DNA of 64,000 nucleotides from HGM04593 sp045592125. GTDB lineage: Bacteria > Bacteroidota > Bacteroidia > Bacteroidales > Bacteroidaceae. Within the stretch, counting starts at the first letter, position 1. Each line of letters opens with the position of its first letter. The stretch spans positions 39,330-103,329 of the forward strand of contig JAZNUE010000046.1 in NCBI GenBank assembly GCA_045592125.1. The letters run 5' to 3'. The position numbers and the translations under genes are program-made. Shown piece after piece: positions 54,862-62,558 of this stretch. The notes beneath the pieces were generated by a model. The model was given only the letters and a program-made list of their open reading frames with translations, was not told the origin of the DNA and did no database searches.

Positions 54862-56034
54862 ATCCCTGGCAACACCGGCCTTGCTCTTGAGCGGATACTC
54901 GCACTTGCCCTTGCGGTCAATTATTGTCACCTTGTTGGTGTCGCAGGAGAAACCGGCGCCTTCATCCTCAAGCGAGTTCAAGACAATGAAATCAAGGTTC
55001 TTCTTCTCGAGTTTCCTGCACGCATTCTCCTCGGCATGGTCAGTCTCAAGCGCGAAGCCTGCCAGGCACTGTCCTTCTCTCTTCGCCTTGCCGAGCGTTG
55101 CGGCAATGTCAGGGTTCGCCTCAAGCTCTATTGTCATGCCGTCGCCTGTACGCTTTATCTTGCTGCTTGCCTGCACTGCAGGGCGGTAATCGGCAACCGC
55201 CGCCGAGAGCACTGCGGCGTCGCACGAGGGAAAGGCGGCAACTGCAGCCTCGCACATCTCGCGTGCCGACTCAACATCAATGCGCTCTATTGCCGGATGC
55301 GGAGTAGGCAACGATACCGGACCAGCGACAAGCGTCACTGCCGCACCCCTACGGGCACACTCGGCAGCAATAGCAAACCCCATCTTGCCCGACGAATAGT
55401 TGCCTATGAAGCGCACTGGGTCAAGTTTCTCGTATGTCGGGCCTGCCGTAATAAGAATCCTCTTGCCCGAGAGGTCACTGCCGGCTAAAAAAAAATCCTT
55501 GAGCGCCTTTACGATATTCTCGGGTTCCTCCATGCGGCCTTTCCCGCACAGATGGCTCGCCAGCTCGCCGGCCGCAGCCTCTATTATGTGGTTGCCATAG
55601 CCCTTGAGGACCTCAATGTTGCGCACCGTCGCCGGATGGGCATACATGTCAAGGTCCATTGCCGGAGCAATGAAGACAGGCGCCTTCATCGACAGGTAGG
55701 CCGTAACAAGCAGGTTGTCGGCCACGCCAGAGGCCATCTTGCCAAGAGTAGACGCCGTCGCAGGAGCAACAATCATGGCGTCGGCCCAGAGCCCAAGCTC
55801 AACATGGCTATGCCATGAGCCGCTGCCGGTGTTGAAGAACTCGCTAAGCACTGGCCTTCCCGACAATGTGGAGAGAGTGAGCGGGGTTATGAACTCCTTT
55901 GCAGCCGGAGTCATCACTACCTGAACCTCGGCACCCTCCTTTACCAGAAGACGCACCAGCACCGCTGCCTTATATGCAGCAATGCTTCCTGTCACACCCA
56001 ATACAATCCTTTTCCCTTTCAGCATCTGCGTCAA
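53941..56034 (-). CDS. coaBC: CoaBC (phosphopantothenoylcysteine synthetase/decarboxylase) fused in frame to DUF4835 (PorD-like)
   Basis: 697 residues in one open frame. Residues 1-185 are the CoaC flavoprotein decarboxylase (VLGVTGSIAAYKA, PAMDLDMY); 190-390 are the CoaB synthetase (ITAGPTYEKLDPVRFIGNYSSGKMG, NPDIAATLG, DFIVLNS). From about 397 comes a signal-peptide-like LLVVLAMLLVPSFASA, then about 285 residues of the DUF4835 family (INATVNLNASKVQGSN), normally a separate exported protein. No stop separates them. An in-frame GTG at 54861 (codon 392) would give a standalone product with a good signal peptide. Either a true fusion or a nested gene. Confidence 0.9.
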   Translation of the reverse strand: MTQMLKGKRIVLGVTGSIAAYKAAVLVRLLVKEGAEVQVVMTPAAKEFITPLTLSTLSGRPVLSEFFNTGSGSWHSHVELGLWADAMIVAPATASTLGKMASGVADNLLVTAYLSMKAPVFIAPAMDLDMYAHPATVRNIEVLKGYGNHIIEAAAGELASHLCGKGRMEEPENIVKALKDFFLAGSDLSGKRILITAGPTYEKLDPVRFIGNYSSGKMGFAIAAECARRGAAVTLVAGPVSLPTPHPAIERIDVESAREMCEAAVAAFPSCDAAVLSAAVADYRPAVQASSKIKRTGDGMTIELEANPDIAATLGKAKREGQCLAGFALETDHAEENACRKLEKKNLDFIVLNSLEDEGAGFSCDTNKVTIIDRKGKCEYPLKSKAGVARDVVSRLARLLVVLAMLLVPSFASAEGEEINATVNLNASKVQGSNTEAFTMLKDALSEFINSRKWTSNTYEENERIACSFNFVVNSYANDGSFDCSLMVQATRPVFGSSYNSVLFMYEDASIKFKYQPYDRLEFIEDNLDNNLTAVVAFYVYMIIGMDLDSMGELGGSEFLNKALTIANNAQNLGDAGWRAGGSSNNRYSVIDDYMNGALEPVRKLMYRYHRLGLDTMFKNADGGRKAITESISLLKKAYEDRPMANFTRLFTEYKADEIVNVYSKCTPDEKRDVVRILSEINPSLSSEWDKITRNNS

Positions 56035-56053
56035 AATAATATTTGTCCTGTTA

Positions 56054-56821
56054 TTACCTCTTGAGCCCGCGCAGCTTTATCCTCGTGAGCGCCTGCTTGG
56101 TATTGAGCGGAAAATCGCCGTTCATCATCCAGCCATAGTAGCTTGGGTCGCGGTCGAGCACCGCGTCCACAGGCATGCCCTTGTACTTTCCGAAGTTGAA
56201 TATCTCGCGGTCATTCTCATCGTACACAAAACGCCCTGCGAAGTCCACGTTCCTTGTGAAGGACGACTCCCTTGAAAGGACCTCGACATCATTCTCAAGG
56301 TCGCTGTAGTGGTCGAGCTGCGCCTTCAGCACCTCGTATGTCGCACGGGTGTCGGCAAGCGCGCTGTGGGCGTTCTCCAGCTCGGCGCCGCAGTAGAACT
56401 TGTGCGCCGCTGCAAGAGTGCGCGGCTCGCGCCTGTGGTAAAGCACCTGCACGTCAATGGCATTATGGCGCGAGAGGTCAATGTCCACCTGCGCACGCAG
56501 GAACTCCTCGGCAAGCAGCGGCAGGTCAAAACGGTTAGAGTTGAACCCGGCAAGGTCACACCCCTCGAACTCGTTAGCAATCTCGCGCGCCACATCCTTG
56601 AAGAGCGGGCAATCCTTCACGTCATCGTCATATATGCCATGCACTGCCGAAGCGCCCTCCGGAATATGCATTCCAGGGTTTATGCGCCTTGTATATTCGG
56701 TCTCGCGCCCGTCGGGATACACCTTAATGAAGCATATCTCCACAATGCGGTCCCTGGTGATATCAGTTCCCGTTGTCTCAAGGTCGAAGAATATTATCGG
56801 TTTCTTAAGATTAAGTTCCAT
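56054..56821 (-). CDS. DEDDh 3'-5' exonuclease (DnaQ/epsilon-like)
   Basis: 255 residues. Exo I FFDLETTGTDITRDRIVEI (near 11-29), Exo II LAGFNSNRFDLPLL (near 92) and Exo III NAHSALADTRATYEVL (near 150) form a complete DEDDh set. The extra C-terminal 80 residues (FNFGKYKGMPVDAVLDRDPSYYGWMM) are a conserved tail in Bacteroidota. Proofreading or repair exonuclease; adjacent to dnaN and probably co-transcribed (15-bp gap). Confidence 0.92.
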   Translation of the reverse strand: MELNLKKPIIFFDLETTGTDITRDRIVEICFIKVYPDGRETEYTRRINPGMHIPEGASAVHGIYDDDVKDCPLFKDVAREIANEFEGCDLAGFNSNRFDLPLLAEEFLRAQVDIDLSRHNAIDVQVLYHRREPRTLAAAHKFYCGAELENAHSALADTRATYEVLKAQLDHYSDLENDVEVLSRESSFTRNVDFAGRFVYDENDREIFNFGKYKGMPVDAVLDRDPSYYGWMMNGDFPLNTKQALTRIKLRGLKR

Positions 56822-56836
56822 ATCTGGGGCCTGTTA

Positions 56837-57961
56837 TCAGTCAGTAAGCATCATTGGCATGAGCAGCATGAGCAGTTCCTGCTTGTCTACCTGCTCGGCA
56901 GGAACGATGACGCCTGCGCGTGATGGGTCGGCAAGCTCAATGATAACATCCTGGCCAGGAGTGTTATTGAGGATGTCGATGAGGAACGAGGCGCGGAAGC
57001 CAATGTTCATTGGAGCACCCTCGTAGCTGCATGTAATGCTCTCCTCGGCCGATGTAGAGAAATCGGTATCCTGTGCCGAGATTACCACCTTGTTGTCCTC
57101 AATGTGCAGCTTTATGAGACTTGCCTGTGACGAGAAGATTGCCACACGGCGTAGTGTGCTGATGAGCGCAACGCGGTCAACAGTGAGCTTGTGAGGGTTA
57201 TTCTGCGGGATTACAGAGTTGTAGTTAGGGTAACGGCCCTCAAAGAGGCGCGAAACAAGCCTGTAGTCACCGAGGTCGAATGTAGCGAAGCGGCCGTCAA
57301 ACTCCACGGCAACCTCCTCCTGCTCCTCCTTGCCAAGAAGGTTCTTGAGCAGCGTAGCAGGTTTCTTCGGCAGGATGAAGGCCGACTTCTCGGCGCCCAC
57401 AACCGAATAGTCGCGGCAGCGCACCAGCTTGTGGCCGTCCGAAGCGACAATTGTGAAGTTCTCGGGTGTAAAGTCAAAGTAAACGCCACACATCACCGGA
57501 CGCACCTCGTCATCGGCAGTAGCGAAAAGCGAGCATGTAATGCCGCTTGAAAGCACCTTTGTAGGAATGCCGATGGCAACAGCACCCTCGCCAAGCACGG
57601 CAGCCGAAGGATATTCGTCGGCATTCTGGCCCACCATGCTGTACTTTCCGTTCTGGTAGTATATCGTCATCTCGTATGTATCCTTCTTCACCTCGAAACG
57701 CAGGGGCTGTTCCGAGATTTCCTTCAGCGAGTCGATTAGAATCTTTGAAGATATTGCAAAGCTGAAATCCTCGGAACAGTCAACAACCTCGACAGAGGTG
57801 CAGAGAGTGTTGTCCGGGTCCGACGCTGTAAGCCTGAGAGTGTTGCCCTCAAGTTCAAACAGGATACAATCAAGGACAGGGATGGTGTTCTTTGAGTTTA
57901 TCACACGGCTGATTGTCTGCAGGCGAGACGACAGCAAGGAACTTGATACTGTAAAGTTCAT
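56837..57961 (-). CDS. dnaN: DNA polymerase III beta sliding clamp
   Basis: 374 residues with the three repeated clamp domains (about 1-120, 128-245 and 247-374). LRLTASDPDNTLCTSV, FTIVASDGHKLVRCRDY and the C-terminal MLLMPMMLTD are typical. The ring tethers polymerase to DNA. First gene of a minus-strand series (exonuclease, coaBC, recN, rlmB). Confidence 0.96.
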   Translation of the reverse strand: MNFTVSSSLLSSRLQTISRVINSKNTIPVLDCILFELEGNTLRLTASDPDNTLCTSVEVVDCSEDFSFAISSKILIDSLKEISEQPLRFEVKKDTYEMTIYYQNGKYSMVGQNADEYPSAAVLGEGAVAIGIPTKVLSSGITCSLFATADDEVRPVMCGVYFDFTPENFTIVASDGHKLVRCRDYSVVGAEKSAFILPKKPATLLKNLLGKEEQEEVAVEFDGRFATFDLGDYRLVSRLFEGRYPNYNSVIPQNNPHKLTVDRVALISTLRRVAIFSSQASLIKLHIEDNKVVISAQDTDFSTSAEESITCSYEGAPMNIGFRASFLIDILNNTPGQDVIIELADPSRAGVIVPAEQVDKQELLMLLMPMMLTD

Positions 57962-58029
57962 AATATTCAGATTTTAATTGATTAGCCAGATGTTAGTTTT
58001 CCGTCGCACATACGCGCGCGTATTAGTCA

Positions 58030-58037
58030 CAAAGATA
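58030..58037 (-). promoter_or_regulatory. dnaN -7 box
   Basis: TATCTTTG fits TAnnTTTG; 68 bp before the ATG. No TTTG at the standard upstream spacing. Confidence 0.5.
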
Positions 58038-58101
58038 ACACTAAATAGATAAAATTGAGTAAAAAGCCCAGGAAAAAATTGCTTTTCGGCAATAAAAGAA
58101 C

Positions 58102-58109
58102 TATTTTCG
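58102..58109 (+). promoter_or_regulatory. -7 box of the DUF3127 gene
   Basis: TATTTTCG, one change from TAnnTTTG, 21 bp before the ATG at 58131. It rules in that ATG over the TTG at 58119. Confidence 0.5.
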
Positions 58110-58130
58110 CCACCGAATTTGAAGACAATT

Positions 58131-58502
58131 ATGGAAATCACAGGAAAAATTATTGCAGTGCTCCCCGAGAGAGGCGGCATTTCAAAGACAGGCAACGAGT
58201 GGAAGACACAGGAATACGTAATCGAGACACACGAGCAGTACCCGAAGAAGGTATGCTTCAACGTATTCGGTGCCGACAAGATAGCGCAGTTCAACATACA
58301 GACAGGCAATGAGCTGACAGTCTCATTCGATATCAACGCCCGTGAATATAACGGCCGCTGGTACAATGACATCCGCGCATGGAAGGTCGAGAGGGCCACA
58401 GACACGCCGGCCGTAGCAGCAGACATCCCCGTCATCGACGCCCCGAAGATTCAGGTCCCCGACTTCACCAAGGCCGACGAGCAGGACGAGCTGCCGTTCT
58501 AA
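58131..58502 (+). CDS. DUF3127 protein, SSB-like OB fold with SSB-type C-terminal tip
   Basis: 123 residues from the ATG at 58131 (MEITGKIIAVLPERGG); the TTG at 58119 is less likely. The first 90 residues match the DUF3127 OB fold (NEWKTQEYVIET, FNVFGADKIAQF). The end, ADEQDELPF, has the acidic residues and terminal Pro-Phe of the single-strand-binding protein tip (DDDIPF) that docks repair and replication enzymes. This suggests a single-strand DNA-binding or partner-recruiting role; the biochemical function is inference. Divergent from dnaN. Confidence 0.85.
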   Translation: MEITGKIIAVLPERGGISKTGNEWKTQEYVIETHEQYPKKVCFNVFGADKIAQFNIQTGNELTVSFDINAREYNGRWYNDIRAWKVERATDTPAVAADIPVIDAPKIQVPDFTKADEQDELPF

Positions 58503-58522
58503 GAGAACCATTATTCATAAGA

Positions 58523-58575
58523 AGATGACTAAAAGTGTATTTATGCATTACACTTGCTTAGACTGCATCTTTTTA
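58523..58575 (+). terminator. Terminator of the DUF3127 gene
   Basis: Stem with small bulges: AGATG, CTAA and AAGTGTA pair with TACACTT, TTAG and CATCT; TTTTTATC follows on the plus strand. Confidence 0.7.
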
Positions 58576-58591
58576 TCATCTTTTCCTACAG

Positions 58592-58711
58592 TGAGGGTGA
58601 CCCAAAAGTGATTTTCACTCCGAGAGAATTGAATATTTGAAACTATCTCAGATAGGAATCCGAATAAATCAGCCTCAAATATGTGAACTCTTGACTTTTG
58701 GGCCACCCTCA
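58592..58711. mobile_element. MITE-like element with 18-bp terminal inverted repeats
   Basis: TGAGGGTGACCCAAAAGT (58592-58609) and its inverted copy ACTTTTGGGCCACCCTCA (58694-58711) differ at one base. They bound 120 bp with no open frame. Ends of the form GGGTGnCCCAAAAGT are, from memory, common in Bacteroidota insertion sequences of the IS1182 kind; I could not check. No clear target duplication flanks it. A transposase-less IS remnant or MITE is the best reading. Confidence 0.65.
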
Positions 58712-58741
58712 ATTATTCACGAAAATAAAAGAACAATTACT

Positions 58742-60196
58742 ATGAACTTTGTTGCATGGCTGTACAGCATGGCCGGGATCATTTTCATGCTTTACACTCT
58801 GTTCCGTAAAGCCCCCATTAGCCCAGTGCTGATAATTGCAAGTTTTGTAATAGGACTAGTCTCCAACTCAGCAGAGATTATTGTTATAGGCGGTGCCGGA
58901 GGTTTTTTGGCAGGTATCGTCATACAGTTATTCAACAAGGATAACAGAAAGAAAGGAAAAGCTATAGATGTGCTTCTCGGCGCATTGCTATGGGCAGCAT
59001 TAACTCTTGCCCTGTTAAGCAGAAACATTATTACCCCATTCACAGACGAAGAGATATCATTTACAATAGGTACGTTCGCACTGCTGCTTGCCTTTTCGTG
59101 CAGGATTCCTTTCAGAAGGCTCATTCCGTCCTTTGCCGACGAGGACGAGAGAGTATCCCTTGACGACATAAGGGGGATAAACCTGCGCGGAATCCTTGAA
59201 TATCTGGACGAGCACACACTGTTAAGTATCTGCATATACATCGCCTTGTCATTATCAGCAACGGCATTAGCCTTTGGCGAAGATGCGATAGAAGATGCCA
59301 CAAGACACATATTATCGGGGGACGCATTCTGGTACAAATATGCATTCCTTGCCTTCTTCGCAATATTCAGGTTCCTTTTCACACTCCCGCTCGACAAATG
59401 GTGGAAACCTTACGAGGATTATATAATGGGAATCATAATGATAATGACAGGATACTTTGTATATGCCGCAATTACCGATTATTACAATGACAATCCCGCA
59501 GAACCCGGCAGTATACCTTTAGTTGTTTACCAAGCAATTAGCAGCGGCATAGACTGGATTGGAGATCTGTTGCCAGACTGGTTCTTTGCCGATGGCTGGC
59601 TTGGGATATGGGGTTTCATACGCAGCGCCATTGCCGGCATTATATCAATAGCGTCTCCAGCATTGCTTATAATATACCCTTTCTATTTCCTATACGAGAA
59701 GTGGCATGAAAAAAAGGACATGTGCAGCACTCTTTACGAGCTGACAGCCGCCCTGCTTCTATTCCCTGCGTATATAGCAACCACAATGTGGATTCTGAAA
59801 TCGATTGACGATAGCAACTCATCAGCAATACACGCAATACTGGCCATTGTCTATAGCATTATATTCCTCAAGGCGGCAGTAATACGCAAGCGGTGCCCAA
59901 AATGCGGCGCCTCAAGACTGAGCAGGACGAATGAATCCAGGTACGTGCACGATGAACAAATTGACAGCGTTACACGACGCGGAGAGATATTGCCCAGCGG
60001 CACCAGGATTGAAGAGGAGATAGAACACCGCAGCCAAAGAACAGAGAATCACAGCGACATGTATTGCCATCGTTGCGGACACCAATGGCATGAGGTATAC
60101 AATACAAAAAAGTACAGAAGGATACACAGGAACAGGTTCAGCGAAGAGCATGACAGTCTCTTCAGAGGAGATGATAGCCTGTTAAGACGAGACTAA
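58742..60196 (+). CDS. Multi-pass membrane protein with C-terminal zinc ribbon, unknown
   Basis: 484 residues from the ATG at 58742 (MNFVAWLYSMAGIIFMLY); the upstream frame runs into the MITE-like element. About ten hydrophobic segments are spread over 1-395. The C-terminal 100 residues are soluble and hold a zinc-ribbon pair, RCPKCGASRL near 412-421 and YCHRCGHQW near 458. Between them is an Arg/Glu-rich stretch. I do not recognise a family. Single gene; it and the MITE interrupt an otherwise core region, which suggests an accessory insertion. Confidence 0.65.
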   Translation: MNFVAWLYSMAGIIFMLYTLFRKAPISPVLIIASFVIGLVSNSAEIIVIGGAGGFLAGIVIQLFNKDNRKKGKAIDVLLGALLWAALTLALLSRNIITPFTDEEISFTIGTFALLLAFSCRIPFRRLIPSFADEDERVSLDDIRGINLRGILEYLDEHTLLSICIYIALSLSATALAFGEDAIEDATRHILSGDAFWYKYAFLAFFAIFRFLFTLPLDKWWKPYEDYIMGIIMIMTGYFVYAAITDYYNDNPAEPGSIPLVVYQAISSGIDWIGDLLPDWFFADGWLGIWGFIRSAIAGIISIASPALLIIYPFYFLYEKWHEKKDMCSTLYELTAALLLFPAYIATTMWILKSIDDSNSSAIHAILAIVYSIIFLKAAVIRKRCPKCGASRLSRTNESRYVHDEQIDSVTRRGEILPSGTRIEEEIEHRSQRTENHSDMYCHRCGHQWHEVYNTKKYRRIHRNRFSEEHDSLFRGDDSLLRRD

Positions 60197-60204
60197 GGCC
60201 AAGA

Positions 60205-60250
60205 AACCAAATAAAAGCAGCGGGTTTAAGCCCGCTGCTTTTATTTGGTT
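60205..60250. terminator. Bidirectional terminator, 20-bp arms
   Basis: Perfect 20-bp arms 60205-60224 and 60231-60250 around TTTAAG, GC-rich near the loop and A/T-rich outside, between the convergent membrane-protein gene and rho. Confidence 0.88.
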
Positions 60251-60267
60251 AAGATACTTAATTTTCT

Positions 60268-62250
60268 TTACGAGTTCATGCTCATGAGGAACTCCTCATT
60301 ATCCTTTGTCCTTTCAAGGCGGTCCTTCACGAATTCCATAGCCTCGATAGGAGTCATGTCGGAGAGATACTTGCGCAGAATCCACATGCGGTCAAGTGTC
60401 TGGCGGTCGAGCAGCAGGTCATCGCGACGGGTAGACGAAGCAATGATGTTCACAGCCGGGAATATGCGCTTGTTCGCAAGCGAGCGGTCGAGCTGGAGCT
60501 CCATATTTCCTGTACCCTTAAACTCCTCGAAGATAACCTCGTCCATCTTTGAGCCTGTATCAATGAGCGCAGTCGCAATGATTGTCAGCGAGCCGCCGTT
60601 CTCAATGTTACGCGCAGCGCCAAAGAAACGCTTGGGCTTGTGCAGGGCATTCGCGTCAACACCGCCCGAGAGCACCTTGCCCGACGCGGGCGAAACAGTG
60701 TTGTAGGCACGTGCAAGGCGTGTGATTGAGTCAAGGAAAATCACCACATCGTGACCGCACTCTACCATGCGCTTTGCACGCTCAAGCACAATACCGGCAA
60801 TCTTCACGTGGCGCTCGGCCGGTTCGTCGAATGTAGAGGCAATGACCTCGGCATTCACCGAACGCGCCATGTCGGTAACCTCCTCGGGGCGCTCGTCAAT
60901 GAGCAGCATAATCATATAAGCCTCGGGGTGGTTGGCGGCAATTGCATTAGCAATATCCTTGAGCAGCATTGTCTTACCGGTCTTGGGCTGCGCCACAATG
61001 AGGCCGCGCTGGCCCTTGCCTATCGGCGAGAAGAGGTCTACCACACGTGCCGAGAGATTGTCGTAGCTGCCTGCGCACAAAGTGAACTTCTCGTCGGGGA
61101 ACAATGGAGTAAGGTTCTCGAACGACACGCGGTCGCGCACAAGTTCGGGCGAAGCACCGTTAATGCGGCTTACCTTCACTAGCGGGAAATACTTCTCGCC
61201 GGCCGACGCAGGGCGTATTATGCCCTCGACAACATCACCCGTCTTCAGGCCATAGAGCTTTATCTGCGACTGTGATACATACACATCGTCGGGCGAGGCA
61301 AGATAGTTGTAGTCGGACGAGCGCAGGAAACCGTAGTTGTCGGGCATGATTTCAAGCACGCCCTCAACACGAAGCACATCGGCAAAATCGTACTGAGGCT
61401 TCGCAGGAACCTGCTCCTCGGCATTCTCATGGCGCTTCTCGCCACGCTGGCTTGCACGCTGGGCGTTGCGTTCGTTTCTCTTCTGCTCCTTACCGTTGTT
61501 CTTCTCAAACTTGTCCACAAGGCCTGCGGGAAGCTCTGCCGGTTCGCTCGGGAGCTCCTCAATTGCGACAAATGCCTCGCCTTCGCTTTCGGACGCAGCC
61601 TCGCTTGCTTCTGCCACAGGAACTTCGGCCGGTGCCTCAGCAGACTGTTCTGCAGCCTTCTTGGGCTTGCGGCCACGCTTCTTGGGTGCTGGCGCGACTT
61701 CGGCGGCTGCCTCCGTTGCCGTCTCCGCAACAGGCCCTTCCGCCTGCACTGTCTCAACTGTCGCTGCACTTTCCTCCACAGGCTGTTCTAACGCCTTCTT
61801 GGGCTTACGTCCACGCTTCTTGGGCGCTGGCGCCTCTGCAGCGCTCTCCGCAGCAGGCGCAGCCTGCGCTGCTTCAGGAACCTCAACAGCCTGCGCTGCC
61901 GGTTTTTCTGCCTTCGGTTGCTCAACCTTAGGATTTTCGGCCTTTGGGGCCTCCTGTTTCTTTGGTTCCTCTTTCTCTACTTTTACGGCCTTGTCACCTG
62001 TAGCGGTGTACACCTTGCTCGGAGAGTCGGAATGTATGCGGTTGCGGCGGTGCTCGCGACGGTTCATCCTGTTCTCTTCCTTAACCACAGCCGGCGCGCC
62101 GGCCTGGCTGTTCTGCATGGCCTGCCCGTCGAGAATACGGTATATCAAAGAATCGCGGTCGAGAGACTTGATTCCTTTGACACCCAGTTCCTGAGCAATT
62201 GACTGCAGTTCGGCAATCTCCTTGCTCCTTAGTTTTTCAATATGATACAT
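60268..62250 (-). CDS. rho: Transcription termination factor Rho with long disordered insert
   Basis: 660 residues against about 420 in E. coli. Rho N-terminal helical domain 1-45; a 235-residue low-complexity insert (50-285) rich in Ala, Glu, Pro and Lys; cold-shock-type RNA-binding domain from about 287 (EGVLEIMPDNYGFLR); ATPase with AQPKTGKTMLLKDIA, LIDERPEEVTDMAR, VIFLDSITRLARAYN and the R/Q-loop region. KKRGRKPKK occurs twice in the insert (144-152 and 190-198). In Bacteroides a similar Rho insert drives phase separation in the gut. The leader is hairpin-rich. Confidence 0.95.
   Translation of the reverse strand: MYHIEKLRSKEIAELQSIAQELGVKGIKSLDRDSLIYRILDGQAMQNSQAGAPAVVKEENRMNRREHRRNRIHSDSPSKVYTATGDKAVKVEKEEPKKQEAPKAENPKVEQPKAEKPAAQAVEVPEAAQAAPAAESAAEAPAPKKRGRKPKKALEQPVEESAATVETVQAEGPVAETATEAAAEVAPAPKKRGRKPKKAAEQSAEAPAEVPVAEASEAASESEGEAFVAIEELPSEPAELPAGLVDKFEKNNGKEQKRNERNAQRASQRGEKRHENAEEQVPAKPQYDFADVLRVEGVLEIMPDNYGFLRSSDYNYLASPDDVYVSQSQIKLYGLKTGDVVEGIIRPASAGEKYFPLVKVSRINGASPELVRDRVSFENLTPLFPDEKFTLCAGSYDNLSARVVDLFSPIGKGQRGLIVAQPKTGKTMLLKDIANAIAANHPEAYMIMLLIDERPEEVTDMARSVNAEVIASTFDEPAERHVKIAGIVLERAKRMVECGHDVVIFLDSITRLARAYNTVSPASGKVLSGGVDANALHKPKRFFGAARNIENGGSLTIIATALIDTGSKMDEVIFEEFKGTGNMELQLDRSLANKRIFPAVNIIASSTRRDDLLLDRQTLDRMWILRKYLSDMTPIEAMEFVKDRLERTKDNEEFLMSMNS
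61658..61833 (-). repeat. 138-bp-spaced duplication in the rho insert
   Basis: The coding DNA for APAPKKRGRKPKKA occurs at about 61658-61695 and 61796-61833, 138 bp (46 codons) apart, with only a few silent differences. It shows that part of the disordered insert grew by duplication. Confidence 0.75.
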
Positions 62251-62375
62251 AAATTAGAATACTGGCACAACATGCCCTCATGGGCATTAGTCCATAGATT
62301 TGGAATCTATAAAGATTAATGAATTATTTAAACGAAAAGCACATGGGTGAATACCCTGTGCACAATATTACAATG
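62251..62375 (-). promoter_or_regulatory. rho 5' leader with three hairpins
   Basis: From 5' to 3' on the minus strand: a stem 62339-62361 (GCACA/TGTGC, GGGT/ACCC with one bulge) followed by TTTT, which has the shape of a factor-independent terminator; a 7-bp stem 62294-62310 (ATAGATT/AATCTAT); and a 5-bp stem 62273-62286 (TGCCC/GGGCA). The ATG of rho is at 62250. Confidence 0.6.
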
Positions 62376-62383
62376 CAAAGATA
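62376..62383 (-). promoter_or_regulatory. rho -7 box
   Basis: TATCTTTG fits TAnnTTTG; 126 bp before the ATG. Upstream is a perfect palindrome (62387-62405) containing the only TTTG candidate for -33. Confidence 0.55.
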
Positions 62384-62386
62384 GCG

Positions 62387-62405
62387 GTTTTGTTTAAAAC
62401 AAAAC
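62387..62405. promoter_or_regulatory. Operator-like palindrome in the rho promoter
   Basis: GTTTTGTTT/AAACAAAAC arms of 9 bp around a single A, located between the -7 box of rho and its upstream region. Confidence 0.5.
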
Positions 62406-62558
62406 GTATTATTTGACTTTTTTTTGCTTTTTACATGAAAACATAACAAAAAGGGGCTTCTGTTTTCACTTTTCCGTTTTCCTCTTTCAGCTATACCTGT
62501 TCATCCCGACAGAGCGAAGTGGCGAGGAAGCTCCAAAAAGGTTCAGTAGGCCTTCTCC
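62406..62558. other. Non-coding gap between rho promoter and yihA
   Basis: About 150 bp, T-rich on the plus strand. I see no gene or convincing terminator hairpin here; transcription from yihA may run toward rho. Confidence 0.5.

Noticed and set aside
61429..62202. Long plus-strand frames opposite rho
   Set aside because: Shadows of the Ala/Glu/Lys-rich insert; low complexity, no start signals.
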